Of a DNA stretch of 64,000 bases, positions 8,395 through 20,300 are shown piece by piece (within the stretch, counting starts at the first letter, position 1; every line of letters begins with the position of its first letter). Origin of the DNA: Micropterix aruncella. Lineage: Eukaryota > Arthropoda > Insecta > Lepidoptera > Micropterigidae. Both the position numbers and the translations under genes were made by a program. The stretch lies in the NCBI GenBank assembly GCA_944548615.1, contig OX155974.1, positions 806,001-870,000 of the forward strand, given 5' to 3'. The notes beneath the pieces were generated by a model, which saw nothing but the letters and a program-made list of their open reading frames with translations, was not told the origin of the DNA and did no database searches.

Positions 8395-10822
8395 TTTTAT
8401 TATTTTTTTTTTAATTTGAAAGTTTGAAGAGAAAAATTTGAGCGCGCTGCGCAGTCTAGCGGTAAGTATTATATCGAAAATAAACAATATTAGTGACATT
8501 TTACTTACCATTAGATAACGCATCGTGATCATAGCTTCTCACACTATTAAAAAAACACAAAACGTTAATTTTCAAAAAAAAAAAAAATCTTTTTTTTTAC
8601 TTTTTAAAAGCCCACTTTGCTGTACTGATTTACCCACTCAAAAAAAGCCCTTGCAGAAAAAGCAACTTGTATGAATATTGAATTTTATATTCCAATATGT
8701 GGCAATACTAAACACGAAACGTCAAAATAATAACATCTGTTTACGGTGTAGATCGTTTAAGTTTCTGCAGTTTTCCGCTTTATTTTACTTCTATATAGTC
8801 AAAAGTATAAATATTAACCATGAAAAGGCAGGAAAATGATGAAACTAATGCAGACATTAAAGTGGAGATAGAATTAGAGTCCGATGTCGAAGACCGGATG
8901 CCAAGTTGCTCTGACAATAAATACAGTGAAACGTTAGAACCAGAAAGCGATATTTGCTACAAAGAAGAGCAACCAAACTCTTCTTATATGGAAGCAAATA
9001 TTCTGAAATTTGAAGAAGAGGCAATGGCTTTCATAAAACCCGAAGGAAGCGTGATGAAAGAGGTCAAAGTATTGTTAACGAAATTTGATAAATTCACATG
9101 CGTTGTCTGCGATCGCCCACTAGACATAAGCATGCCAATGGGAGCATGGAAGCATTCCAATGAAATTGTGCTATTTTGCAAAGATTGTGTTAAGCCAAAT
9201 GGGAAGAAATATATGTGTGTCAAATGTAACTATGGATTGCGTAGTAGATTTCACCTAATTGAGCATGTTGATATAGTGCATAGAAAACTTAAGAAATATA
9301 AGTGTAACGAGTGTGACAGGGCATTTCCATATAGACAAGGTTTGAAAAGACACGTCCAATCGATCCATCGCAAACTAAAGCATGCGTGTCAGCAGTGTAA
9401 GAAAGTCTTTTCTTCTCGCAACTACTTACAACAGCATGTAAATTTCACTCACCGGCAGTTTAATGAATTCACGTGTGATTTATGCAACAAAGAATTTCCA
9501 AATCGAACAAGCTTTAAACAGCACATCGATGGCGTTCATAGAAAAATGAAGGAATTTGAATGTAAGGAATGCAAACGCGCTTTCTTTATGAGTCGTCATT
9601 TAATTCGACATGTCAATTCTGTCCACCGGAAATTGAAGCCTTTCGCGTGTGACAAATGCAATCACAGTTTTGCATTGCGAGAAGGGTTAAAGGTCCATAT
9701 AAACTCAGTCCATCTCAGAATGAAGTATAGTTGTGCGGAATGTAACGGAGCTTTCACCCAAAAGTCGAACTTAATCAGGCATATAAATGTAATACACCGA
9801 AAAATTAAGCCCTTTGTTTGTACAATATGCAAACATGCATTTGGTTGGAAAATTCAACATAAGAAGCACATGACTGCTGCCAAATGCCAATTGAAAGATA
9901 TTAAACAATCGAAATGCAACGGTCGGCGGTAGACCTTTGATGAGTACTCTTCGTCTTCTAAGCAAGCAGAACATAGTGCATCGGTGGAGCACAAACACTT
10001 TTTTAGATGAAATCAAACAATGCGATCTCCAGTAGGTAGTATATTATATTGTATGTATGCATTTTATTTTTCAGTTTTTGTAAATTTTTATTTATCTACG
10101 AACAGCCAATACGGAACAATCAAATGTATTTACTGATATGATTCTAATTGCTTAAAAACCTAGATTTAGGTGTGTATGTTTATTATATTATTTATACGGA
10201 ACAGTCAAATACATTTATTGATAATTCTAATGACTTTAAATTTACCTAAATTTAAGTGTGTGTGTTTATTATGGATTATAAGTCAAAAACCTTGTTTTTA
10301 TCGACCAGTGGTGACTTGTTTAACTTATTTTATTTTTGGATATAAATCATTTATTGTATCTTAGTTGAAATAATATAATGAGCAGGAGAGGGGTCTGTTA
10401 CGACGCGGAGAAAATGTAAATATAATAATTTTAAAAATAAGGATAAGTTAATAAATTGGTAATATTATATTAAATATGCCTACTTATCAATGTAATAGCA
10501 ATTTGACAGTATATTCTATGGAATTTTTGTAAAATTTTGTAGTCCAGAGATTTTTTGCTATAATAATATACATAGTATAAAGTTTACATATACAGCATCA
10601 ATGGGACCGATTGCGTTTTTTCGTGCACTAAAACTGAAATTAGTTCAAGCGAATGAGATAGAGGAATGCTGTAGAGCGAAATACGAAACGAACAATCGTC
10701 TATAAAAACTACCTCTCGAACCTTCCGAATAAATTTGAAAACATTTCGTGCTGTGTAAGATCCATATGGTTAAAAGTTATAAGTTATAAGATAAGTTTAA
10801 TGGTTGTAAGTTATAAGATATA
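8395..10822 (+). repeat. Zinc-finger duplication unit B
   Basis: Similarity to unit A starts at the poly-T/AATTTGAAAGTTTGAAG region and covers promoter, gene and 3' flank. It ends at 10822, where the EnSpm element begins. Units C and D continue past this point (TA then GGTATAAG in reverse), so B is cut at the transposon junction. Confidence 0.85.
8820..9932 (+). CDS. C2H2 zinc-finger protein, copy B
   Basis: Intact 370-aa reading frame. Acidic N-terminus with SUMO-consensus-like VEIE and IKPE; Cys-rich block CVVCDR...FCKDC near residues 94-123. Eight C2H2-type fingers fill residues ~130-355. The last finger ends HKKHMTAAKC, an H-X5-C variant. The basic tail ends NGRR. The finger scaffold is nearly identical to A, C and D, but the helix positions differ (first finger RSRFHLIEH, second PYRQGLKRH, fifth MSRHLIRH). 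Single coding exon, no intron seen. Expected role: sequence-specific nuclear DNA binding; target unknown. The ATG context (aaccATGA) is slightly weaker than in the other copies. Confidence 0.9.
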   Translation: MKRQENDETNADIKVEIELESDVEDRMPSCSDNKYSETLEPESDICYKEEQPNSSYMEANILKFEEEAMAFIKPEGSVMKEVKVLLTKFDKFTCVVCDRPLDISMPMGAWKHSNEIVLFCKDCVKPNGKKYMCVKCNYGLRSRFHLIEHVDIVHRKLKKYKCNECDRAFPYRQGLKRHVQSIHRKLKHACQQCKKVFSSRNYLQQHVNFTHRQFNEFTCDLCNKEFPNRTSFKQHIDGVHRKMKEFECKECKRAFFMSRHLIRHVNSVHRKLKPFACDKCNHSFALREGLKVHINSVHLRMKYSCAECNGAFTQKSNLIRHINVIHRKIKPFVCTICKHAFGWKIQHKKHMTAAKCQLKDIKQSKCNGRR

Positions 10823-11309
10823 CACTGAGAAAAATGGCCAAACAGATTTGCCGTTTTGGCGAATTCGTTTTGTTAGCAAAGGACTTTTCTGACTGCTCGA
10901 AAGCGAAAAATCTGACTAATTTTTTTCCTTTTGGTCCAATAAGGGATCTGACTGTCCCAACAGGAAAAATCTACTTGCACTGTCGATGGCATCGTTTTGG
11001 ATGAAAACCAATAAGGACTTCTCATTGCTCTAGTCAGACTTAAAAGGATATCTACTTGCAGATTTGTAAATATTTTGGCAAGAAGATTTTGTTAAAGATA
11101 TCTTATTGACCCAAAGAGATATCTGATTATATCGCGCGCCATCTATATTTTTGTTTGAGTAACGCTTTATACGGTGCCGCCGTGACGGGGGCGGCTGACA
11201 GTCGATAAATGCATGACGGCCGGTGCCATAGATAGATCCGCCATTGTTCCGTGAATTGTATTCCGTTTTTCGTTCCGTGCTTTGTGTCATAATTCCATGC
11301 GAGTGGAAT
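10823..11309 (+). promoter_or_regulatory. EnSpm left subterminal region and leader
   Basis: Contains the terminal repeat, a subterminal AAAAGGATATCTACTT at 11042-11057, further GATATC-centred motifs near 11097-11125, and the leader of the SAM gene. In plant CACTA elements subterminal repeats bind element proteins; the same role here is inferred. No clear TATA box stands out. Confidence 0.5.
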
Positions 11310-14300
11310 ATGGATGTTCGAGGCATTCTGTTGCACATCGGGTTTTCCGACCTTACACCGACATTTATTGGTAAGTTGATTTATTTTGTAAACCAGCCAA
11401 AATGGCGGCGATTGAAAGAGCGGGCGATTTACACGTCATTTTGCAAGTTGAAAACCTATTATTCATGGCCGTGCCCAGGGGTGGGGGTCCGAGGGGTCCG
11501 GACCCCCCCCCCGAAATGAAATGGATTTACACTAGATAGAATCGACTTTCCAAAATGAAATAGATTTACACTAGATAAAATTGACTTTTAGGTGCAAAAA
11601 ATACATTATTAACCCGTCAAATGTGAGGCGTCCCATTAGGGATATAAACTTTAATACGTTGAAATGTGAGGCGTCCCAATAGGGTCATCATGATGGAGGC
11701 CACAGTCGCCGTTTGGTAAAAAATCCATTAAAAAATAGAACGCGCTTCTATATTTTATCGTTTGATGCCAGAAAATAGCCAATGATTCGTTACCATTACT
11801 GTATACGATAGTATCATGCGATAAAATCTGTACGATACATGGCAACTCTGCCAACTCGTGGAAAATTCCGCTTCACCAGTGCGACATTTCGTTCGACTGA
11901 GCGCCGCGCGACTCGTTACCGAAATTACAATTGTAAGTGTTTTTAGTTGGATTTTACCCGTAAAAGTGAGTTATATGCATTCTAAAATTGTGTAGGAATG
12001 ATAATTACCGTTTGGAGAAGGCCATTTCCTTTTTTTCACGTAGTTTTTAGTAAATTTGTGAAATGGCGCAACACGTCAATGGCGGTCGCGATCAAAATTT
12101 TTTTCAAAACGAACGAAATCTCACGAGTGTAGTGATTATATTGGTTTATTTCGCTTATAAAATCGTTATTATTCAATGTAGGAGGGATATACTCAAGGAA
12201 TTAGATGTATTTTGATATTTACACGTCGTTTGCAAACGGACCACGTTTTCAGAGTTCATAGTTTGGCGGCAAAAACCGAAATTTCTCAATGTGTATAGAG
12301 AAGGCTTGAATTTCTATCGATAAAAATGTAGCGACGCTACAACCCCAACTATAAAGTTTATTTTTATTTTGATTTAATGGCTGGCTGATAACGAGCCCAG
12401 CAATATTATTTCGTCCTATTAAAAAGTGGATACATTCAAATTTTAAAAACAAATTTTCGAACTGTCATTCTGTACCTTGACAAGAGACGATTCTACTGAA
12501 AGAAATTACGCTCGCGTTATCACGTATTATTGTACATTTTTGTAAAGAGAAAAAATATATTTTACACAACAGTTTATCGCGGTTTCTTTCTATCACGTTC
12601 TTCGACACACGAAAGAGTCGCGAAATTGGTGACCCTGTACGAGGACGCAAGATCGACGGCGCGCCTGAATCGGACTAACGAGCAAGGTCTACAACTCGTC
12701 AGACACTCAACAGACCAACAGGACAACCTAAAGATCTTCGCAACCTAAAGAAAATGAATACGGAAGACATTCCTAGCGGCACGGCCGGAAGCAGCAGGCA
12801 AGTGCAGGACATCGCTCCGCTGAGCATCAACTCGAGGATACCGACGTTCTGGCATCAGGAACCACGGCTATGGTTCGCACACGTGGAGATCCTGCTCGCA
12901 ACACAGAAATGCAGCGACGCAGATAAATTCAGCTGTGTAATCACACAGTTAGACAGGACGGCGCTGCGGGAGGTAGGAGACTTACTGCTACAACCGCCTA
13001 CCCACAACAAGTTCGAAGCGATCAAGACCCGATTAATCAGCGTTTTTGGGGAATCAGAGACACAACAGCTGCAAAAATTACTCCATGAGACTGAGCTGGG
13101 AAGTGACAAGCCGTCGCAGTTAATGAGACGAATGAAAGGGCTCAACAGAGGGAAGATACCCGATGAGACCATTAAAGCGATGTGGCTCGGTCATCTACCT
13201 ACGACGATCAGGACGTTTTTGTCGATAAATACTGAGAGCAACCTGGACGTCCTAGCGGACTTAGCTGATCGAATGATGGAATCAACGGCGAGGGAGACGC
13301 AAGAAGTGAACCGAGTCGACACGCGGGCGGAAGCACATGACCACATGACCACAATAAAAAAACAGCTCAAGGATCTGGCGGAGCAAATAGCAAAGTTGCA
13401 GCGGAACAACGCGGGAAACAGCTCGGCAGGGCAAAATGAACAAACCATCTGCTACTTCCACAGACGCTTCGGGGACGCCGCAAGGAGGTGTCAACAGCCG
13501 TGCAACTATAAGAAGCAGAGGAATCAGGCGGAAAACTACTAGAGGCGCCGGGGGTAGATCAACTCGGCGCCGACGACACCAACCGCTTATACGTTCGAGA
13601 CCGCAGCACCAACGCACTCTTCTTGGTTGATACTGGCGCAAATGTCAGCGTCCTTCCAAGAAGGAAATCCGACAACGGCAGAAGAGCGGACCTCAGGCTT
13701 CGAGCGGCTAACGGTACTACCATCGCCACATACGGAAGAAAGGAGATGACACTAAACATCGGCCTAGAAAACCCATTGGCGGCCATCTTCATAATTGCGG
13801 ATGTACAGCAGCCCATCATAGGAGCAGATTTTTTGGCGAAGCACCGACTATTAGTTGACCTATTTCAAAAAAAATTAATCTCGCCAAACTCACGCACGAC
13901 AGAAGCACGGGCACTATCCATCCAGGCCATCAAACAATCGCCGAATTACCTAAGAATATTCGACGAGTTTCAGAATATTACATCAGCAACATCTCAACCG
14001 AGACAACCGAAGCACCAGGTGGAACATCACATTGAAACGGAAGGTCCACCGGTGTTCGCCAGACCGCGGTCACTTAATCCAGAAAGGTACGCAGCGGCAA
14101 AGAAGATATTCGACGAAATGATCGCAGCCGGAGTCTGCCGACCGTCGAAGAGCCAATGGGCGAGCCCGCTGCATTTGGTCCCCAAAGCAAATGGAGAATT
14201 CCGACCATGTGGAGACTATAGGAGGCTCAACAGTATCACCGTACCAGATCGATATACTATCCCGAGACTACAGGATTTCACGCACTCGCTGGAAAATAGC

Positions 14301-17300
14301 ACCATTTTCACATCGTTAGATTTGGTAAAGGCATACACACAAATACCGGTAAGAAAAGAAGATATGGAAAAGACAGCCATCACCACTCCCTTCGGCCTTT
14401 TTGAGATGTGCAGAATGAGCTTCGGACTACGAAACGGAGCACAGACGATGCAGCGTTTTATGGACGAAGTACTGAGGGGCTTACCGTTCATATTCGTGTA
14501 TATCGACGACATTTTAATAGCCTCAGAAAACGAGGAAGCTCACGCAAGACACTTAAGAGAAACGCTCGGGAGATTAGACGCTCATGGAATCACGATCAAC
14601 ATAGACAAATGCCACGTAGGAAGAACCGAGCTAGACTTCCTAGGATACACAGTGAATGCTACTGGAATACGACCGAAGGCGGACAAGGTAGAGGCGATAA
14701 AAAAATACCCGAAACCAGCAGACGTTCAGCAGTTACGGAGATTCCTAGGAATGATTAATTTCTATAGAAATAGCATCCCAAGAGCCGCGCAATATCAAGA
14801 AAAATTAAACAAGTTCCTACAAGGAGCAAAAAAGAATGATCGCACGCCAATTCCATGGACAACAGAAACCACAGAAGCATTCGAGAAATGCCGGGACAGC
14901 GTTGAAGAAGCGGTAATTTTAGCGCACCCGTCGGCGCATGCACCATTGGCAATAATGACAGATGCATCAAATACCTGCGTAGGAGCGGCATTACATCAAA
15001 AGAAAGGTGGAGAATGGGCGCCGTTAGGATTTTATTCGAAGGCAATGTCGCATGCGCAACAAAATTACGCAACTTACGATAGGGAGTTGTTGGCAATCTA
15101 CCTATCGGTGAGACACTTTCGGAAGATGGTAGAAGGGCGTGAGCTGACGATATTCACGGATCACAAGCCACTAATTCACGCTCTCAAGAAATTGGACGAC
15201 TCTATTACGGAAACGCCCATGCGAATTCGTCATACGTCATATATTTCGCAATTTGCAAGCACGATAGAGTACCTGCCGGGAAAAGCAAACGTCGTGGCCG
15301 ACGCGCTCTCGAGGATAGCAGAAATCGACTGCCCAAACACGTTCGACTACGAAGAATTGGCGGCACAACAGGCAGAAGATCCCGAGCTAAAAATGATAAG
15401 GCAACAAGAAAATTTAAAATTTGAAAAGAAAGGCGACAAACCAGTATGGTGCGAAGTGTCCACCAAGAAAGCAAGGCCATACATCACGCCAGCACTGCGG
15501 ATAAAAGCAATAAAATTGGTACACGACATCAGTCATCCCGGTATCCGAGCTACAAGAAAAATGATAGCGGAACGTTATTTTTGGCCAAGGATGAATAAGG
15601 AGAGCGCGGAATATGCAAAAACATGCATCGCTTGTCAGCGCGCAAAAATACATAGACATACGCGCGCGCCCATAGGGACATTCATGGAGGCAGGACGTTT
15701 GGAACACGTACATATAGACATCGTCGGACCCTTAGGAATAGCAGAAGAATACCGATACCTCGTAACCATGATCGACAGGGCAACGAAGTGGGTCGAATGT
15801 ATCCCGGTCAAAGATATAAGCGCAGAAACGGTAGCGCAGGTCTTCTACGAAGGATGGATTGCGCGATTCGGAGCACCGATTCGGATTACCACTGACCAGG
15901 GAAGGCAGTTCGAGTCCACATTATTCACAGCTTTGACACAGATACTGGGAGTAAAAAAGATACATACTACAGCGTATCACCCCCAGGCAAATGGGATGAT
16001 AGAAAGATGGCATAGATCCCTAAAAGCAGCATTAAGAGCGCGACTAAAAACAGCGAATTGGGTGAGAGAATTACCCACCGTATTAATGGGATTACGAGCA
16101 GCTATTAAAGAAGACTACGGGATCAGCCCGGCTGAATTACTGTACGGGACAACACTCAGGCTCCCAGGAGATTTTTTTGAAAAACAAACTACAAAAACGA
16201 TACCAGAAACTGTGCAGCAAATGAGAGAGACATTCGAGGCGCACAGACCGCGAAGAGAACGAGAACACCACAATAACATTTTCGTACATCGGGATCTAAA
16301 GGAGGCGACGCATGTATTTGTGAGAGACGACACGGTGAAGAGACCACTGCAAAACCCGTATAGAGGGCCATATAAGGTTTTGAGGCGGCGAGATAAGACA
16401 TTCGACATTGAACAGGAAAGAGCCAAAGTTACCATCTCGATTGATCGTTTAAAACCCTGCTACGGCGTGGCAAGCAGTAACGAGAACGAGCAGGAGACAG
16501 ACAAGGAGGAGCCCAGGTGGGCAGCGTCCGCGAACAACAACCAACAAGGACCACAGCAATACAAGACCAGATACGGAAGAACGGTTCGACCTCCCGGGCA
16601 GTGGCACACGACGACCTGTCGTCCTCCCAAAGGGGGGAATGATGTAGCGACGCTACAACCCCAACTATAAAGTTTATTTTTATTTTGATTTAATGGCTGG
16701 CTGATAACGAGCCCAGCAATATTATTTCGTCCTATTAAAAAGTGGATACATTCAAATTTTAAAAACAAATTTTCGAACTGTCATTCTGTACCTTGACAAG
16801 AGACGATTCTACTGAAAGAAATTACGCTCGCGTTATCACGTATTATTGTACATTTTTGTAAAGAGAAAAAATATATTTTACACAACAGTTTATCGCGGTT
16901 TCTTTCTATCACGTTCTTCGACACACGAAAGAGTCGCGAAAAAAACAACAACAAAAATACGGAAAAAAAAAAATATTTTCGATATTTTTATTTTTGAGAA
17001 ATTTGGTTATTTGAATATCGGATTTTATAGGAAAACTAAAATGCAGCTTAAAGATCGTTATACCAGCCTGGGGTGACGGGTTCGCCCGTTGTAGTCGACA
17101 ACCCAAGTTGTTAGTCAGAGTGCACAGTCGATTGGCTTATGCCGCACGGTGCGCAGACCGTCCAGAAACGCCAGAAGTTTGATTCCTAGGGGAAACTGCC
17201 CATAAGGTGGGGGAATTCAAGCTGATTAGGGGAAGAGTTGATAATCCTAGCATAGGAAACTAACCATAGGGCCAGAGTCCTACCCAGGCTCGCACTTCAT

Positions 17301-20300
17301 ACGTGGAGGCCGTCGCATAGGTGTTGACCCGTGAGTGTGACCAACCCTGAACAGAATGGGTCTTCGTGGCCACCTCAGCGAGGGCCCATTAACTCCCTCA
17401 ACGGTCAACAGCACAGACACGATTGGGTTACTAACTATTTTGTTTTTTTTTTGAAAAATGTGTTTGTTTTTTAGATGACTACTTTCAATCTGGACCCGGA
17501 TCGGACGCCGCCCAAGGAGTTCATGGATCTTCTGGAGGAGTCGGCGTCCGATTCGGATGAAATCGACGAGGGGGCAGCGCCGGCATACTGGGATGATGAC
17601 GCTGGATATGACGATGACGACGCAGATATCGTAGACATCGCCTGCGATGTAGAGATCGTCGAAGGCATCGATCTCCACATCGCAGGCGATCCTAACGTGC
17701 CAATCGATCGGCATGTTGTTGCATTCGAGGGTCCTCTTGACTTCAACAACATGTCGATCGATTTCCAGAGCCCCGGCGGTACTCTGCGTAATTAGTAAGG
17801 ATATAAAGAATTCCATGTTATTTTCAGAATTTATCGTCAATTTATTGTATTTTTGTCTTTCAATAGTGACTCGCCAGCGTCATCATCCCGGTTCTCGGCT
17901 GCGCCGCTGCGCGCGGGCTGGTTGCAGCCCTCCACCAGCGCAGCGTCGCCCGAGCCGCAGCCGTCCACCAGCGCGGGCCGGTTGCAGCCCTCCACCACCG
18001 CAGCGTCGCCCGAGCCGCAGCCGTCCACCAGCGCGGGCCGGTTGCAGCCCTCCACCACCGCAGCGTCGCCCGAGCCGCAGCCGTCCACCAGCGCGGGCCG
18101 GTTGCAGCCCTCCACCAGCGCGGGCGACTCTCCCTTCAGGCGGCCCACCATCCGCTACCCGCCGCCCAGATCCGAGCCGCGCTCGCCCGTCGGACCGGCC
18201 ACGCTGGATTATTTTTCGCCAAACTATAGAGAGGTATAAAATACAAATACTTATTTATTTTCCAAAACTTTTCGGTACGAGTACTTTACCTTCCTAATAA
18301 CTCACATGAATACTCAATATCATTAAAACCATAGATTTAAGTAGCAAAATTACGTTTAAAAGTATCTGCATACGCGCACCGCACGGTAGGTAGTTATTAT
18401 CCTTAGCGACCGACACCTCCCTTCATCTGCGCGGTGTTGGCATCCCAACGCTGATTTGGACCTGACCATCAATATAGAAAAAGCTTTGTATGAAAATGGG
18501 GGACTTAAAGGCAAATACCTATCCTGTATACCTACACAAATACTTGCTGACTGTAACATCAACGAGCGTAGAAGCCGAAAGAGATTTTTCGTCTGCAGGC
18601 TTATTTTGTAGCCGCCTCCGGTCTATGAGACGAGATGATTTGTGCACCGCCTGATGAGATGATTTGTGCACCGAGTGTTCTTCGAACACATTACTTGCGC
18701 AAGCAAAAATAATGTTTCGACAGCACTAATTTTACCACTGATTTTTAATAAAGTATGTCCCGAATACTTGTATTTTCATTTAAAACGATTATTTTGAAAT
18801 TTAATTAAAAAACATAGCTAGTCTCAAATCGCTCGAGAGTCCCGAGACTAGGTTTTAAAATGCGAGACTTGTCCCGGGACCAGAAACCTCACAGAGACCG
18901 AAATCGCTAGTTTAGGTAGGTTTAGGACAGCTGCCTTGCCGCATGTGAACGTTTACCTTACCGCCCATTCGCTCCCCCTTCGAAGCCGAAGAATGTGAGA
19001 TGCGGAAATTGCGGTTTTCAGATTATCGACGATCCTACTAAGCAGTATTTTGTTTGTTACTTTTCAGAGATCGCCGCTGCGTTCGCGCTCTGCATCACCC
19101 GTCTGGCTTTCGCCGCCTAGCACTCTAAGGTCTGTATTTATTCATTTTTCTTTCTTACGGGCATGTGGCGGAGCTTGAAGGTGGACTGTTTTGTCCAAGT
19201 CTTCTGCGCTCACTTCACGAGAGATAGAATGACTATACGTTAAAACTTCCTGAGGTGACGGGCTCGCCCATTGTAGTTAACGACTCTATTCGACCATATA
19301 AAATCGAAGACTATCGCGGTTGTTTGACATTATAAATAGGATAGAAAACGAATTACCGCGTGAAATTTGTAGCAGCCGACGTTTCGGTGACGTTGCAGCC
19401 GACGTTGTCCAGGGTAGACAGGGCAGACTGGTATAACGATCACATATCGTTATACCAGTCTGGGGTGACGGGTTCGCCCACGTTTAATTGTATCGACGAG
19501 CTGACTCTTTTGATATTATGAACTTAAGTTGCATTGCATAATACATAAGAATATATACATACGCATACATACACACATACATAACAAGGGTTTGACAGTA
19601 TCCTCCAAACCCCCAATACAGTTTGTGCGGGATGGCTCTAAAGGCAAAAAACATTTAACTACAAAACCTTTCTCAATAATCGAGAAAGCTACAGATTGGA
19701 TTCTGGAGGTTGATTCGGTCTCTAAGCAGTATAAATTCCCTGAAAGTCTTGGATGCACAGCCCTCCGTCCAGATATAACTCTTTACTCTCTATCTCGGAA
19801 GGTGGCTCTTATTGTAGAATTAACTGTTCCATGGGAATCAAATATCCCAAAAGACCACGAGTACAAATTAAATAAATACCATGATCTTGCAAATGCCGTA
19901 ACCCGGAACGGCTTCACTGTTCACCTTCACGCGCTGGAAGTTGGCGCTCGTGGCCTGCCAGCTAAATCTCTATTTCACCTCTTTAAAGATCTTGGCCTTT
20001 CCAGAAAAATAATCAACTCTTTCTTAGAAAAATTATCTAAAACTGCGATTTGCGCATCTCAAATTCTATGGCTTCGAAGGGGGAGTGAATGGGTGGCAAG
20101 GTGAACGCTCACATGTGGCAAGACAGCTGTCCTAAACCTACCACAGCCGGTTCGTAAGTCCGGAATCCACTGCTCACCCCCCAGAAGTGTAAAAAAAATA
20201 GTATTATGATGGGCCCGACTCCGGTCGGTGAATTCCATGGCAGCTCCGTTTGTATTTATTATTTATATATACATACCTACACATCCAATATATATATATA

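Larger units (their letters stand above)
12327..16940 (+). mobile_element. Ty3/gypsy LTR retrotransposon, complete and young
   Basis: Two LTRs of about 298 bp identical along their length, a TGG-starting primer-binding candidate just after the 5' LTR (12627), gag, pol, and a polypurine tract AAAGGGGGGAATGA ending at 16642. No env-like frame follows pol. Flanking A runs on both sides (5' AAAAA at 12322-12326) may be the target duplication but are ambiguous. LTR identity and open frames suggest a recent insertion. Confidence 0.95.

Noticed and set aside
13623..16670. Endogenous retrovirus with envelope
   Set aside because: No third frame exists between pol and the 3' LTR; it is a retrotransposon without env.
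17918..18130. CRISPR-like array
   Set aside because: The repeats are contiguous without unique spacers and encode an in-frame peptide; the genome is eukaryotic.
17837..18151. Minus-strand frame across the 60-bp repeat
   Set aside because: Repeat periodicity of 60 keeps all frames open; the plus strand has the splice-supported frame.
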